From Devosia lucknowensis (lineage in GTDB: Bacteria; Pseudomonadota; Alphaproteobacteria; Rhizobiales; Devosiaceae), in NCBI RefSeq assembly GCF_900177655.1, contig NZ_FXWK01000001.1, forward strand, positions 1,240,001 through 1,304,000: 64,000 bases of DNA, given 5' to 3'. Position numbers and translations under genes: made by a program. The stretch's first letter is position 1. The number at the start of each line of letters is the position of its first letter. Under the pieces are notes generated by a model that saw only the letters and a program-made list of their open reading frames with translations, did no database searches and was not told the origin of the DNA. Of the stretch, positions 52,277-61,640 are shown piece by piece.

Positions 52277-53589
52277 CAGCTGTCGTCCTTTTTGGTCGCC
52301 CTCAACCGCTCAAAATAGTCCATGCGCTTGCGCAGGTCCCGCTCGAAACCGCGCTCGACCGGGTGGTAGAAGGCCTGCCTTCCGATCTTTTCCGGAAAGT
52401 ACTCTTGCCCGGAAAAAGCTTCGGGCGTGTCATGATCGTAGATATAGCCATCGCCGTAACCCTGCCCCTTCATCATCTTGGTCGGGGCATTAAGGATCAC
52501 CATCGGCGGCATGGGTGAACCCGTTGATTTCGCGACAGAAACCGCGGCCTTGTAGGCGGTGTAGACGGCGTTGGATTTTGGCGCCAGCGCCAGATAGACC
52601 ACGACCTGGGCGAGCGATAGCTCACCTTCCGGCGATCCGAGCATCTGGTAGGCATCCCGCGCTGCAACAGCCAATTGCAGGGCTTGCGGATCGGCAAGAC
52701 CGATGTCTTCGGACGCCATCCGTATCAACCGCCTGGCCAGAAACAATGGATCTTCCCCGGCATCCAGCATGCGGGCGAAATAATAGAGCGCAGCGTCGGG
52801 ATCGGACCCCCGGATTGTCTTGTGCAGCGCACTGATCAGATTGTAGTGCCCCTCCTGCGCCTTATCGTAGATCGGCGCTCGACGCTGAACGATCGTCAGC
52901 AGGCTGTTGGCATCAACCGTCTCGTCCTCCCCCACCGATGCGAGGAGTTCCTCGACCAGCCCGAGCAAGGCGCGTCCATCGCCGTCGGCCAGGCCCAGAA
53001 GGGTCTCGCGGGCGGTCTCATCAAGCGGAAGCCGCGACCCCAGTAGCGTTTCGGCCCGCTCCAGCAGCTTTTCGAGATCGTCCCGACCGAGCGACTCGAA
53101 ACGCAGGACCTGACTGCGGGACAGCAGCGCGGCATTGAGTTCGAAGGACGGGTTCTCGGTCGTGGCGCCGACCAAAACCACGGTACCGTCCTCCATCACC
53201 GGGAGGAAACTGTCCTGTTGCGCACGGTTGAAGCGGTGGATCTCATCGACGAACAACAGGGTGCGGTGCCCCGAGAGTCTTTCGAAGCGAGCCTTCTCGA
53301 AGACCTTCTTGAGGTCAGCAACGCCCGAGAAGATTGCGGAGATCTGCTCGAAACGAAAATCGATCTGGTTCGCCAGGAGCCGGGCAACGGTTGTCTTGCC
53401 CGTCCCCGGCGGTCCCCAGAGGATCAGTGAACCGAGCCGCCCCGAAGCCAGCATGCGTCGCAGCGTGCCGCCCTCGCCGAGCAGGTGCGTTTGCCCGATG
53501 ACCTCGTCGAGGCTGCGTGGCCGCAACTGGTCGGCAAGCGGGCGGGCCTTGTCGGTTTCGGACGGGTCTGCGGCAAAAAGATCTGACAT
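52276..53589 (-). CDS. rarA: Replication-associated recombination protein A (RarA/MgsA)
   Basis: The 437-residue AAA+ ATPase acts at stalled replication forks. The N-terminal part reads PLADQLRPRSLDEVIGQTHLLGEGG, Walker A is GPPGTGKTT (about residues 57-65), Walker B is LLFVDEIHRFN, and VGATTENPSFELNAALLSRSQVL (in sections) holds sensor 1. The C-terminal part (from about 240) has the RarA tetramerisation region. It is the first gene of a tightly overlapping five-gene operon. Confidence 0.94.
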   Translation of the reverse strand: MSDLFAADPSETDKARPLADQLRPRSLDEVIGQTHLLGEGGTLRRMLASGRLGSLILWGPPGTGKTTVARLLANQIDFRFEQISAIFSGVADLKKVFEKARFERLSGHRTLLFVDEIHRFNRAQQDSFLPVMEDGTVVLVGATTENPSFELNAALLSRSQVLRFESLGRDDLEKLLERAETLLGSRLPLDETARETLLGLADGDGRALLGLVEELLASVGEDETVDANSLLTIVQRRAPIYDKAQEGHYNLISALHKTIRGSDPDAALYYFARMLDAGEDPLFLARRLIRMASEDIGLADPQALQLAVAARDAYQMLGSPEGELSLAQVVVYLALAPKSNAVYTAYKAAVSVAKSTGSPMPPMVILNAPTKMMKGQGYGDGYIYDHDTPEAFSGQEYFPEKIGRQAFYHPVERGFERDLRKRMDYFERLRATKKDDS

Positions 53590-53676
53590 TTGCTCTCAAT
53601 AGCAGAGCTGAAATCTCCCTGCACTAACCTCGCGCGCTCGACCCGGGATGCCGAGCACGTCGACCGATGCTGGTCC

Positions 53677-55149
53677 TTATCCGCTGACAATCGCCCGCGT
53701 GACGCGGCCGTCCCGCTGCAGGATGATCTGCCAGGTGCGGACGCGCTGGGATGCCTGCTGCTCGAACGCCTGCGCATCAGTCATCTCGGTGTCGTTCAGA
53801 GCCAGGATGACGTCGTCGACCCGCAAGCCCATGCCCTCTGCCGGCGAGCCTGCCTCGATGGCGGTCACGATGACGCCCTTTGCGTCATAGGGCAGCCCCT
53901 TGGCCTCGCTGAGCGCCGGATCGAGTTGTCGGACGGTCACACCGGCAAATCGGGAGTTGGCTGACGGCGCGATGGCGGCGACAGCGTCCTGCTCGGCCGA
54001 CGGTGCCGCCTCGATGGTAAAGGCCAGCATTTCGGTCGCGCCACCGCGCAGACGTTCGAGTTGCGCGACATCCCCGATGGCCTTGGTGGCCAGACGGAAA
54101 TTGAACGCGCTCGGATCGTCAACGCGCTGTCCATCGACCGAGAGCACCACGTCCCCGGCCTGAAAGCCTGCTCGCTCCGCTGGGCCGCCCGGGGCCACCT
54201 CCGTGATCATGGCTCCATGCGGTGCCGGCATGCCCAGGCTCGCCGCGATATCCGCATTGACCGCCTGCATCTTCGCCCCGAACCAGGGCCGGACGATATC
54301 GCCACCCGACACACCCGCCTCCGCGACGACACGAGCCATGTTCGACGGGATGGCAAACCCGATCCCGACCGATCCTCCTGTCTGTGAGTAGATGGCGGTA
54401 TTGATGCCAACCAGCCGGCCATCGAGATCGACAAGCGCACCCCCCGAATTGCCGGGATTGATGGCCGCGTCGGTCTGGATGAAGAATTCGTAGTCCGATG
54501 CCTCGACGCCGGTGCGCGCCAGAGCGGAGACGATACCTGAGGTCACGGTTTGACCGACACCGAACGGATTACCGATGGCCAGCACGAGATCGCCCACCAG
54601 CAGGTCATCGCTATTGGCGAAGGTGACCGCTGGAAAGGTGACATCGCGCGGCTCACGCACACGCAGAACCGCCAGATCGGTCTGCTTGTCCTCGACCACG
54701 AGGTCCACGGCGAATTCGCGGCCGTCGTTGAGCGCGATGCGGATATCCGTGGCCCCGTTGATGACATGGCTGTTGGTAAGGATAACGCCTCCGGCGTCGA
54801 CGATAACCCCGGAGCCGAGCGACCTGGATTCCCGCGGCCGGCTCTGGAACTGGTCGCCGAAGAAGCGCGAGAAAAACGGATCGCTGGCAAAGGGCGACGT
54901 GGCCTGCTGCTCGATGCGGGTCGCGTAGACATTGACGACCGAGGGAGACACGGCCTGAACGACCGGGGCGAAGCTGAGCTTTACCTGCGCATCGGTTTGC
55001 GGCACCGCGCGTTCCTCAACTGCGGGCGGCGCTATGCTGGCCTGTGCCACGGGCGGCTCATGGCTCGTCCAGGACGTGACGGCAACAGTTCCGGCGACGG
55101 CCATGAGAACCAGAGCGAGGGAGGAAAAAACGAAGGTGCGCAGCGACAT
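53677..55149 (-). CDS. DegP/Do-family periplasmic serine protease
   Basis: The 490-residue protein has an N-terminal signal/anchor (LVLMAVAGTVAVTSW), a trypsin-like domain with the triad His in LTNSHVING, Asp in KQTDLAVLRV and Ser in NPGNSGGALV (about residues 134, 164, 238), and two PDZ domains (about 290-380 and 395-485). Such proteases degrade or refold damaged envelope proteins. AGGT lies eight bases before the ATG. Its leader can form competing hairpins. Confidence 0.94.
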   Translation of the reverse strand: MSLRTFVFSSLALVLMAVAGTVAVTSWTSHEPPVAQASIAPPAVEERAVPQTDAQVKLSFAPVVQAVSPSVVNVYATRIEQQATSPFASDPFFSRFFGDQFQSRPRESRSLGSGVIVDAGGVILTNSHVINGATDIRIALNDGREFAVDLVVEDKQTDLAVLRVREPRDVTFPAVTFANSDDLLVGDLVLAIGNPFGVGQTVTSGIVSALARTGVEASDYEFFIQTDAAINPGNSGGALVDLDGRLVGINTAIYSQTGGSVGIGFAIPSNMARVVAEAGVSGGDIVRPWFGAKMQAVNADIAASLGMPAPHGAMITEVAPGGPAERAGFQAGDVVLSVDGQRVDDPSAFNFRLATKAIGDVAQLERLRGGATEMLAFTIEAAPSAEQDAVAAIAPSANSRFAGVTVRQLDPALSEAKGLPYDAKGVIVTAIEAGSPAEGMGLRVDDVILALNDTEMTDAQAFEQQASQRVRTWQIILQRDGRVTRAIVSG

Positions 55150-55173
55150 AGCTCAACCTGCAGACTCAATTTG

Positions 55174-55207
55174 TGAGCCACAACTCCGGCTCATGACCAC
55201 ATGAGCC
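55174..55207 (-). promoter_or_regulatory. Competing hairpins in the degP-side leader
   Basis: GGCTCA at 55188-55193 can pair with TGAGCC at 55174-55179 or with TGAGCC at 55202-55207, but not with both. If the mRNA of the protease starts above 55207, this would be an either-or structure 25-58 bases before the ATG. Whether it is transcribed is not known. Confidence 0.4.
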
Positions 55208-55272
55208 AGACGCCTGAAATCTGTCACGAAAATGACGTTTCCGCCGTGTTGGTTTGTGCCGCAAATAAACGT

Positions 55273-55301
55273 TTGCGCGAGGGGGCGCACCGCCCTATAT
55301 G
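55273..55301 (+). promoter_or_regulatory. Predicted promoter of the ornithine/lysine decarboxylase gene
   Basis: TTGCGC (55273-55278), a 17-base spacer and TATATG (55296-55301) make a good sigma-70-type promoter, about 49 bases before the ATG. This leaves a leader of about 40 bases, too short for a large riboswitch. Confidence 0.55.
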
Positions 55302-55349
55302 CAGCGCTCGTTTTCAATATTTCTCCAGCCCCGAAAGGCCTGTTGTCCA

Positions 55350-56534
55350 ATGACTGACGAGCCGAAGACCGTTTACGCCAACACGTCGGCCCTGATTGCC
55401 GCCGAGGCGCCGGACTTTCCATCTTTCCTGTTTTCAGAGAAGGAATTCCACAGGGCTGTGAAGGTCTTCAGGAAGGGCTTCGACGGTCTTCTCACGTACG
55501 CCGTCAAGTGCAACCCCTCCCCGCACATCATTGCGCAACTGCACCGCGAAGGCCTCAAGGCTTTCGACGTGGCGTCGAACACCGAGATGGAGCTGGTGCG
55601 CGACCATGCGCCCGGCGCGGTGATGCACTACAACAACCCGATCAAGAACAAGCGCGAGATCGAACGCGCTTATGAAGAGTTCGGCGTCCGCTCGTTCACC
55701 ATCGATCATCCCCAGCAGCTCGACCAGCTGGCAGCCGTCGTCTCGCCTTCGCGCGACGTCGAGGTTACCACCCGCTTCAAGGCCGGCAAGGCACTCAAGT
55801 CCTACGACTTCGGCATCAAGTTCGGCGTCATGGAACAGGGCGCGGCCGAAATCGTCACTGCCGTCGAGAAGATGGGCTATACGCCCAGCCTCTGCTTCCA
55901 CGTCGGCTCGCAGTGCGAAGACGCTTATGCCTATGAGCGCCATATCGCTGCTGCGGCCCGCATTGCGGAGGAAAGCGGCATCGAACTGAAGCGTCTCAAC
56001 ATCGGCGGCGGCTATCCGGCCCCCTACCCGACCAGCGAGGCGCCGCCGATGGACTATTATTTCGAGACCATCGCCCAGGCCGTATCCGATCATTTCGGCG
56101 ACAAGAACAAGCCTGAACTGATCATCGAGCCCGGCCGTGCCCTCGTGACGTCGTCGACGTCCCTACTGCTGCGCGTCAAGCATCAGCGCGGTGGCCAGTC
56201 GGTCTATGTCAACGATGGCGCATATGGCTCGCTGATGGAAGTCAAGTTCATGCACTTTACGCCGCCGGTGCGCGTCTGGCGCGGCCCGCGCCTGCACGAC
56301 AACAATGGCGAATTCTCCGAATTCACCATCTGGGGGCCGACCTGCGACAGCTACGACGTGCTGCCCCAGGTGTTCACCCTCCCGGCCGACATCGACGAAG
56401 ACGACTGGATCGAGTTCGGCCTGATGGGCGCCTATACCCAGGCATCGCTGACGCCCTTCAATGGCTTTGACCGTCGCGACCAGTATTGGGTCGAGGACGT
56501 CTATACCGGCAAGGACATGGCTCCGGCCGAGTAA
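55350..56534 (+). CDS. Type III PLP-dependent ornithine/lysine decarboxylase
   Basis: The 394-residue alanine-racemase-fold decarboxylase makes putrescine from ornithine or cadaverine from lysine. The PLP lysine is in TYAVKCNPSP (about residue 53), then HVGSQC, NIGGGYPAPY, IIEPGRALV and the active-site Cys in WGPTCDSYD. The group found in Rhizobiales is often bifunctional for lysine and ornithine. ATG 55350 was chosen by homology; AAAGG lies about 12 bases upstream. An intrinsic terminator follows. Confidence 0.92.
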   Translation: MTDEPKTVYANTSALIAAEAPDFPSFLFSEKEFHRAVKVFRKGFDGLLTYAVKCNPSPHIIAQLHREGLKAFDVASNTEMELVRDHAPGAVMHYNNPIKNKREIERAYEEFGVRSFTIDHPQQLDQLAAVVSPSRDVEVTTRFKAGKALKSYDFGIKFGVMEQGAAEIVTAVEKMGYTPSLCFHVGSQCEDAYAYERHIAAAARIAEESGIELKRLNIGGGYPAPYPTSEAPPMDYYFETIAQAVSDHFGDKNKPELIIEPGRALVTSSTSLLLRVKHQRGGQSVYVNDGAYGSLMEVKFMHFTPPVRVWRGPRLHDNNGEFSEFTIWGPTCDSYDVLPQVFTLPADIDEDDWIEFGLMGAYTQASLTPFNGFDRRDQYWVEDVYTGKDMAPAE

Positions 56535-56552
56535 CCGCCGAACGTGTGTGTT

Positions 56553-56578
56553 GAGGCCGCCTTCGGGCGGTCTTTTCA
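56553..56578 (+). terminator. Intrinsic terminator after the decarboxylase gene
   Basis: GGCCGCC-TTCG-GGCGGTC (with one G-T pair) is followed by TTTTCATTT. The TTCG tetraloop makes it stable. Confidence 0.85.
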
Positions 56579-56593
56579 TTTGAAGGGCCTGCA

Positions 56594-57139
56594 ATGTCCA
56601 ACATCCCGCCTCTGGCTACGCTCGGCCGCCGGATATTGATCTGCGGGCCGTCCAATGCCGGCAAGTCGACACTGGCCATAGCCCTCGCGCAAGAGCTCGA
56701 AGTGCCCGCTGTGCACCTCGACCTACTACACCACCTGCCGAACACAGACTGGCAACCACGGCCCAGGCACGACTTCCATGCTCTCCACGCGCAGGCGGTT
56801 GCCGAAGACGGGTGGGTGATCGAAGGTAACTACTTCGCCCTTCTCCAGGAGCGCCTGGACCGCGCCACTGGTGTGATCCTGCTAGGCACCCGGCGCGTAC
56901 CCGCCCTCTTCCGTTATCTGCGCCGCACCGTCGGCGGTGGACCGCGCGCCGGTCACCTTGAAGGCGCCGTCGATCGCCTCAACGCAAACATGCTGCGCTT
57001 CATCTTGATCGAGCAGCCCAGGAAGCGCGATCGTGATCGAGCCTTGCTCCGAGCTGCAGGTCTGCCCATGGTGGAGACGGCAGGAATGACGGACCTGCGC
57101 AAGCTTTACACGGTGTGGTCTCTCCCGCCGCCAGCCTGA
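56594..57139 (+). CDS. P-loop NTPase (adenylate-kinase/topology-modulation-like)
   Basis: The 181-residue protein has Walker A GPSNAGKSTLA at about residues 18-28 and resembles the small FlaR/topology-modulation group of kinase-fold proteins: VHLDLLHHLPNTDW, GWVIEGNYFALLQERL and RRTVGGGPR. These act on unknown phosphate acceptors. ATG 56594 has GAAGGGCC upstream. It begins 15 bases after the decarboxylase terminator and stops immediately at the convergent reductase gene. Confidence 0.85.
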   Translation: MSNIPPLATLGRRILICGPSNAGKSTLAIALAQELEVPAVHLDLLHHLPNTDWQPRPRHDFHALHAQAVAEDGWVIEGNYFALLQERLDRATGVILLGTRRVPALFRYLRRTVGGGPRAGHLEGAVDRLNANMLRFILIEQPRKRDRDRALLRAAGLPMVETAGMTDLRKLYTVWSLPPPA

Positions 57140-58210
57140 TTAGGCAAGCAGAGATCCTGCCTCGCTCTTTGGATTTTGAGCCAGCACCGGCCGTTTGATG
57201 CGGCCGACTCGAATGGCACTTTCAGCCGAGGCCAGGACGGCCTGCTCCGGCGTGAAGTATGGTCGCCCCAGCAACCGTTCGCCTTTGCTGCCGTCAAAGT
57301 GCTTTTGGTTGCCGACGTCGTTGATGATCTGGCGGATGGTTCCGTTGAACACCACCATCATGCGGATGATCCAGTCGGGCACACTTTTGGCGGTGACCGG
57401 CCAGCCCGGATAGTGCTGACGCAGGATTTCGGCGACATCCTGAAAGGTCGTATATGGCCCGGTGCAGAGGTACCGCTGGCCGATACTGTCCGGGTTTTCA
57501 AGCGCCGCCACGTGCATTGCCGCCACATCGCGCACATCGCTGATAGCAAAGCCGATGCGCGGCATGGCGGGGGTGATGCCTCCAAGGAGATCTGTCACGA
57601 GGCCAAGCGAAATTGACGTTTCGCCGTCGGTCGCTGGACCCAATATGGCACCCGGATGAATGGTGGTCAGGTCCATCCCCTGGCTTCTGGCATAGGCCCA
57701 AGCCGCGCGTTCGGCCTTGGTCTTGCCAATGCAATAGGACCATGAATAGCGCATCGCCTCGAGATTGGTGAAGTCAGCCTCGGTGTAAACGCGGCTTCCG
57801 GTGACCTGACCATGACCATACCCGACTGTCGCAATCGACGACGTCATGATGACGCGCTTGATCCCCGCGCCATGTGCAAAACGCAGAACCCGCTCCGTGC
57901 CCTCCACTGCCGGACGCACGACAACGTCCGGATCCTTCGGCTCCACACCGAGGATGGCCGCCGCAACATGCATCACCGCATTGACCCCCTGCATAGCGTC
58001 AGCCCAACCGGCGTCGGAAAGCAGGTCCGCCTCAACCAGTTCAAGCTTTCCAGCCCGCTCCGGGGCCAGCAATTGGACCGCAGCCCAGATTCCCGGCACC
58101 TTGGCCTGTCCGCGCAGGGTGCCCCGCACGGCATAGCCTGCGCTCAGCAGTTGCCCGATCAGGTGCTTGGCAACAAAGCCGGACGCGCCGGTGACAAGAA
58201 TGCGGTCCAT
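57140..58210 (-). CDS. NAD(P)-dependent epimerase/dehydratase (dihydroflavonol-4-reductase-like)
   Basis: The 356-residue extended SDR protein has the dinucleotide motif TGASGFVAKHLIGQL (residues 7-21), VNAVMHVAAAILG, TSSIATVGYG and the catalytic YCIGK (Tyr-x-x-x-Lys). This matches the dihydroflavonol-4-reductase/aldehyde reductase group, which reduces ketones or aldehydes with NADPH; the substrate is not known. It is convergent with the P-loop gene with no gap. The ATG at 58210 begins the Rossmann fold. Confidence 0.9.
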   Translation of the reverse strand: MDRILVTGASGFVAKHLIGQLLSAGYAVRGTLRGQAKVPGIWAAVQLLAPERAGKLELVEADLLSDAGWADAMQGVNAVMHVAAAILGVEPKDPDVVVRPAVEGTERVLRFAHGAGIKRVIMTSSIATVGYGHGQVTGSRVYTEADFTNLEAMRYSWSYCIGKTKAERAAWAYARSQGMDLTTIHPGAILGPATDGETSISLGLVTDLLGGITPAMPRIGFAISDVRDVAAMHVAALENPDSIGQRYLCTGPYTTFQDVAEILRQHYPGWPVTAKSVPDWIIRMMVVFNGTIRQIINDVGNQKHFDGSKGERLLGRPYFTPEQAVLASAESAIRVGRIKRPVLAQNPKSEAGSLLA

Positions 58211-58354
58211 GGTGATCCCCCAGAAGCCCGGCGATTCATAGCATGCATAACCCAGATGTCATCCCGGCCACGTCTCGAGACAGCCCCAGGAAAGACGCGG
58301 GCAACGATTCCGGCTTGCTCCGGAGGGACGCAGCACTCGACCGGGAAAAACAAA

Positions 58355-58382
58355 AGGCGGCCTCAGTTTCCTGAGACCGCCT
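58355..58382 (-). terminator. Intrinsic terminator of the rpsM-rplQ operon
   Basis: On the minus strand AGGCGGTCTCAG-GAAA-CTGAGGCCGCCT is a 12-pair stem (one G-T pair) with a GAAA tetraloop, followed by TTTGTTTTTCCC. It lies 22 bases past the rplQ stop. Confidence 0.93.
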
Positions 58383-58404
58383 CAAATTTCGTTAATCCAG
58401 AAAC

Positions 58405-58827
58405 TTACGCCGCTTCGGCTTCGTCGTCCTGGGTGAACACCGGACCGGAGTCCTGGCCCTTGGCATCGACGTCGCGATCGACGAATTCGATCACGGCCAG
58501 CGGGGCGTTGTCGCCATAGCGGAAGCCGGCCTTGAGGATGCGGATGTAACCGCCCTGGCGTTCGGCATAGCGCGGCCCGAGAACGGCGAAGAGCTTTGCA
58601 ACCTGAGCTTCATCGCGGATCTGAGCGACAGCCTGGCGGCGGGCATGCAGGTCGCCGCGCTTGCCCAGGGTGATGAGCTTCTCGACGATCGGACGGAGGT
58701 CCTTGGCCTTGGGAAGCGTGGTGACGATCTGTTCGTGCTTGATCAGCGCAGCGGACATGTTGGCGAACATGGCCTTGCGGTGAGAAGCGGTACGGCTGAA
58801 CTTGCGGCCTCGGGAAGCGTGGCGCAT
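58405..58827 (-). CDS. rplQ: 50S ribosomal protein L17
   Basis: L17 is a large-subunit protein near the exit tunnel. The 140-residue product starts [25 protein letters not shown] and has [18 protein letters not shown], both conserved, then the alphaproteobacterial C-terminal extension ending EAEAA. It is the last gene of the operon rpsM-rpsK-rpoA-rplQ and lies 32 bases after rpoA, upstream of a strong terminator. Confidence 0.98.
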   Translation of the reverse strand: MRHASRGRKFSRTASHRKAMFANMSAALIKHEQIVTTLPKAKDLRPIVEKLITLGKRGDLHARRQAVAQIRDEAQVAKLFAVLGPRYAERQGGYIRILKAGFRYGDNAPLAVIEFVDRDVDAKGQDSGPVFTQDDEAEAA

Positions 58828-58859
58828 GGGTTATCTCCTAAAGTCTGGTCAGCGCCGGA

Positions 58860-59879
58860 TCAGTAATGATCTTCGTAGCGCTTTGCGAGGTCATCGATAT
58901 TCTCAGGAGGCCAGTTGTTGACGTCCATTCCGAGATGAAGCCCCATCTGTGCCAGGACTTCCTTGATTTCATTGAGCGACTTGCGGCCGAAATTCGGGGT
59001 CCGCAGCATCTCGGCTTCCGTCTTCTGGATCAGGTCACCGATATAGACGATGTTGTCGTTCTTGAGGCAGTTCGCCGAGCGCACGGAGAGCTCGAGTTCG
59101 TCGACCTTCTTGAGAAGCGCCGGGTTGAAGGCGAGTTCCGGAACAGCGTCCTGGGCCTTCTCCTTGGTGGGCTCTTCGAAGTTGACGAAAACCGACAGCT
59201 GATCCTGAAGGATGCGCGCAGCATAGGCCACGGCATCTTCCGGCGAGATCGCGCCATTGGTTTCGACGCTGAGGGTCAGCTTGTCCTTGTCAAGGCTTTC
59301 GCCCGCACGGGTCGCATCGACCTTGTAGCTCACGCGGCGGACCGGCGAGAACAGAGCGTCAACCGGGATATAGCCGATCGGCGCATCTTCCGGACGGTTC
59401 TTCTCGGCCGGGACATAACCCTTGCCGGTATCGACCGTGAACTCGATGTTGATTTCGGCGCCGTCGTCGAGATGGCAGATCACCAGCTCGGGGTTCAGCA
59501 CTTCGATGTCACCGGAAACCTTGATGTCACCAGCGGTGACAGCTGCAGGGCCCTGCTTGGAGAGGGTCAGGCGCTTCGGGCCTTCGCCACCCATCTTCAG
59601 GGCGATTTCCTTGACGTTGAGAACGAGATCGGTGATGTCCTCGCGCACGCCCGGCAGCGAGGAGAATTCGTGCAGGATGCCGTCAATCTGGATCGCAGTC
59701 ACTGCTGCGCCCTGAAGCGAAGACAGCAGCACGCGACGCAGGGCATTGCCCAGGGTAAGCCCGTATCCGCGCTCAAGCGGCTCGGCAACCACCGAGGCCA
59801 CGCGCGCGTTGTCGCTGCCCGAAACAATGTCCAGCTTGGTCGGCTTGATAAGTTCCTGCCAGTTCCTCTGGATCGTCAC
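58860..59879 (-). CDS. rpoA: DNA-directed RNA polymerase subunit alpha
   Basis: RpoA forms the dimer on which RNA polymerase assembles and contacts promoters and activators. The 339-residue product has the N-terminal domain ([23 protein letters not shown] in sections, about 35-60) and the C-terminal domain ([45 protein letters not shown] in sections, from about 250). GTG 59879 was chosen since AAAGGA lies six bases upstream and it gives the usual [12 protein letters not shown] start. The upstream extension is not conserved. Confidence 0.97.
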   Translation of the reverse strand: MTIQRNWQELIKPTKLDIVSGSDNARVASVVAEPLERGYGLTLGNALRRVLLSSLQGAAVTAIQIDGILHEFSSLPGVREDITDLVLNVKEIALKMGGEGPKRLTLSKQGPAAVTAGDIKVSGDIEVLNPELVICHLDDGAEINIEFTVDTGKGYVPAEKNRPEDAPIGYIPVDALFSPVRRVSYKVDATRAGESLDKDKLTLSVETNGAISPEDAVAYAARILQDQLSVFVNFEEPTKEKAQDAVPELAFNPALLKKVDELELSVRSANCLKNDNIVYIGDLIQKTEAEMLRTPNFGRKSLNEIKEVLAQMGLHLGMDVNNWPPENIDDLAKRYEDHY

Positions 59880-59978
59880 GGTATGTCCTTTCAATTTAGC
59901 GGCCACACGGCCGCTCCGCCGCAAACACAATAGAACTCCCGACCCATCCAATCGGCCGGGAGTGAACCATTCGTCTCG

Positions 59979-60371
59979 TTAGACGCGGCGACGCTTGCGC
60001 GGACGGCAACCGTTGTGCGGGATCGAGGTGACGTCACGGATGGAGGTGACGTTGAAGCCTGCGGCCTGCAGGGCACGCAAAGCCGACTCACGGCCCGAAC
60101 CCGGACCACGAACTTCAACCTCGAGGGTCTTCATGCCGTGTTCCTGCGCCTTCTTGGCCGCATCTTCGGCGGCAACCTGGGCTGCATACGGGGTCGACTT
60201 GCGCGAACCCTTGAAACCCATGACACCCGACGAGGACCACGAAATCGTGTTGCCCTGCATGTCGGCGATGGTGATCATCGTGTTGTTGAAGGAGGCGTTC
60301 ACGTGTGCAACGCCCGAAGTGATATTCTTGCGTTCCTTACGACGAACGCGTGCGACTTCAGCCTTGGCCAT
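59979..60371 (-). CDS. rpsK: 30S ribosomal protein S11
   Basis: S11 forms part of the platform of the small subunit. The 130-residue product has [34 protein letters not shown] and the C-terminal signature [21 protein letters not shown] in sections. It lies between rpsM (155 bases upstream) and rpoA (99 bases downstream). Confidence 0.98.
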   Translation of the reverse strand: MAKAEVARVRRKERKNITSGVAHVNASFNNTMITIADMQGNTISWSSSGVMGFKGSRKSTPYAAQVAAEDAAKKAQEHGMKTLEVEVRGPGSGRESALRALQAAGFNVTSIRDVTSIPHNGCRPRKRRRV

Positions 60372-60525
60372 TCTTATCCTCTAGGATATCGGCGCTGCCG
60401 TAATGCCAGCAGCTCCACCACGGATTTAGCGGTTCAGGTCTTCTCGGCAACTCTGATGAGCCACCAAGATGCCCTGCCCCGCCAAATCCATTCAAACACC
60501 TGCCCCGCTCTTGGCGGGAACAGAA

Positions 60526-60894
60526 TTACTTCTTCTTGCCAGCGATGGGCTTTGCCGGACCCTTGCGGGTGCGGGCATTGGTGTGCGTGCGCTGACCGCG
60601 GACCGGAAGACCACGACGGTGACGCAGGCCACGATAGTTGCCCAGGTCCATCAAGCGCTTGATGTTCATGGCAACGTTACGGCGAAGATCACCTTCCACG
60701 ACGTAGTCGCGGTCGATGGTTTCGCGGATCTGGATCACTTCGGCGTCGGTCAGCTCATTGACGCGGCGCTCAGCCGGAATACCGACCTTCTCAGTAATAT
60801 CCTTGGCGAACTTGTCGCCGATCCCGTGAATATACTGCAGCGCGATCACCACGCGCTTATTCGTCGGGATGTTGACGCCAGCAATACGAGCCAC
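60526..60894 (-). CDS. rpsM: 30S ribosomal protein S13
   Basis: S13 sits in the head of the small subunit and contacts the P-site tRNA and the large subunit. The 122-residue product starts [16 protein letters not shown] and ends [23 protein letters not shown] in sections, a standard S13. A predicted promoter lies about 125 bases upstream. No rpmJ gene is present between secY/adk and rpsM, which is usual in alphaproteobacteria. Confidence 0.98.
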   Translation of the reverse strand: MARIAGVNIPTNKRVVIALQYIHGIGDKFAKDITEKVGIPAERRVNELTDAEVIQIRETIDRDYVVEGDLRRNVAMNIKRLMDLGNYRGLRHRRGLPVRGQRTHTNARTRKGPAKPIAGKKK

Positions 60895-61018
60895 GTCTGC
60901 TCTCCTTCATTCACACGCGCCATCGCGGCGGGTGCCTTTAAACAACAAGGGACCGGATTTCGACCCCCAACTAAGGGAAAACCGAATCCAGCCCAATGAT
61001 CCATGAGACTGGTGCGGT

Positions 61019-61047
61019 TCTTTAAGGACTAGGCCGGGCTGAGTCAA
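61019..61047 (-). promoter_or_regulatory. Predicted promoter of rpsM-rpsK-rpoA-rplQ
   Basis: On the minus strand TTGACT (61047-61042), a 17-base spacer and TAAAGA (61024-61019) lie in the adk-rpsM gap. The -35 box sits in the loop of the hairpin GGGCTG-TTGACT-CAGCCC, so promoter and possible adk terminator overlap. The -10 match is weak. Confidence 0.45.
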
Positions 61048-61067
61048 CAGCCCATGCCGCCACTTGT

Positions 61068-61640
61068 TTACTTGCCGAGCGACGACTTGATAGCCGCCGT
61101 GACGGCATCGACCGGGGCCATGCCATCCACTGGCTTTAGAAGGCCCCTGCCCGAGTAGTAGGCAACCAGAGGAGCCGTCTGCTCGGAATAGACACCGAGG
61201 CGCTTGCGCAGCACTTCCTCGTTGTCGTCGGCGCGAGCGCCACCCGATGATTCCTTGGCCCTATTGATGACGCGCTTCACCAACTCGTCGGCCTCGGCCT
61301 TGATCTCAATGACGGCATCGAGGGCAATACCCTTTTCTGCCAGCATCTGGTCCAGCGCCTCTGCCTGGGCGATGGTCCGGGGGAAACCGTCGAGGATGAA
61401 CCCTGGCTTGCAGTCTTCGGCATCTAGACGTTCGGAGACGATCCCGTTGACGATCGCATCAGAGACCAGGTCTCCACGATCGACGATAGCCTTGGCCTCC
61501 AGACCCAACTGGGTCTTGGCTGCAATGGCAGCACGAAGGATGTCACCAGTAGAAAGCTGCGGGATGCCGTAGGCGTCCACCAGAATCTTTGCCTGTGTGC
61601 CCTTCCCCGCCCCCGGGGGCCCCAGCAGGATTAACCTCAT
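61068..61640 (-). CDS. adk: Adenylate kinase (short-LID type)
   Basis: Adk interconverts ADP with ATP and AMP. The 190-residue product has [16 protein letters not shown] (Walker A, residues 5-20), [27 protein letters not shown] and, in place of a long zinc-type LID, a short loop ([22 protein letters not shown] in sections). Its ATG overlaps the secY stop (ATGA), so secY-adk is a coupled pair. Confidence 0.97.
   Translation of the reverse strand: MRLILLGPPGAGKGTQAKILVDAYGIPQLSTGDILRAAIAAKTQLGLEAKAIVDRGDLVSDAIVNGIVSERLDAEDCKPGFILDGFPRTIAQAEALDQMLAEKGIALDAVIEIKAEADELVKRVINRAKESSGGARADDNEEVLRKRLGVYSEQTAPLVAYYSGRGLLKPVDGMAPVDAVTAAIKSSLGK

Noticed and set aside
55150..55349. A possible speF-type RNA motif or polyamine riboswitch before the ornithine/lysine decarboxylase gene
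   Set aside because: The predicted promoter leaves only about 40 bases of leader, and I could not match the region to the motif by eye. A covariance search with the speF model would settle it.
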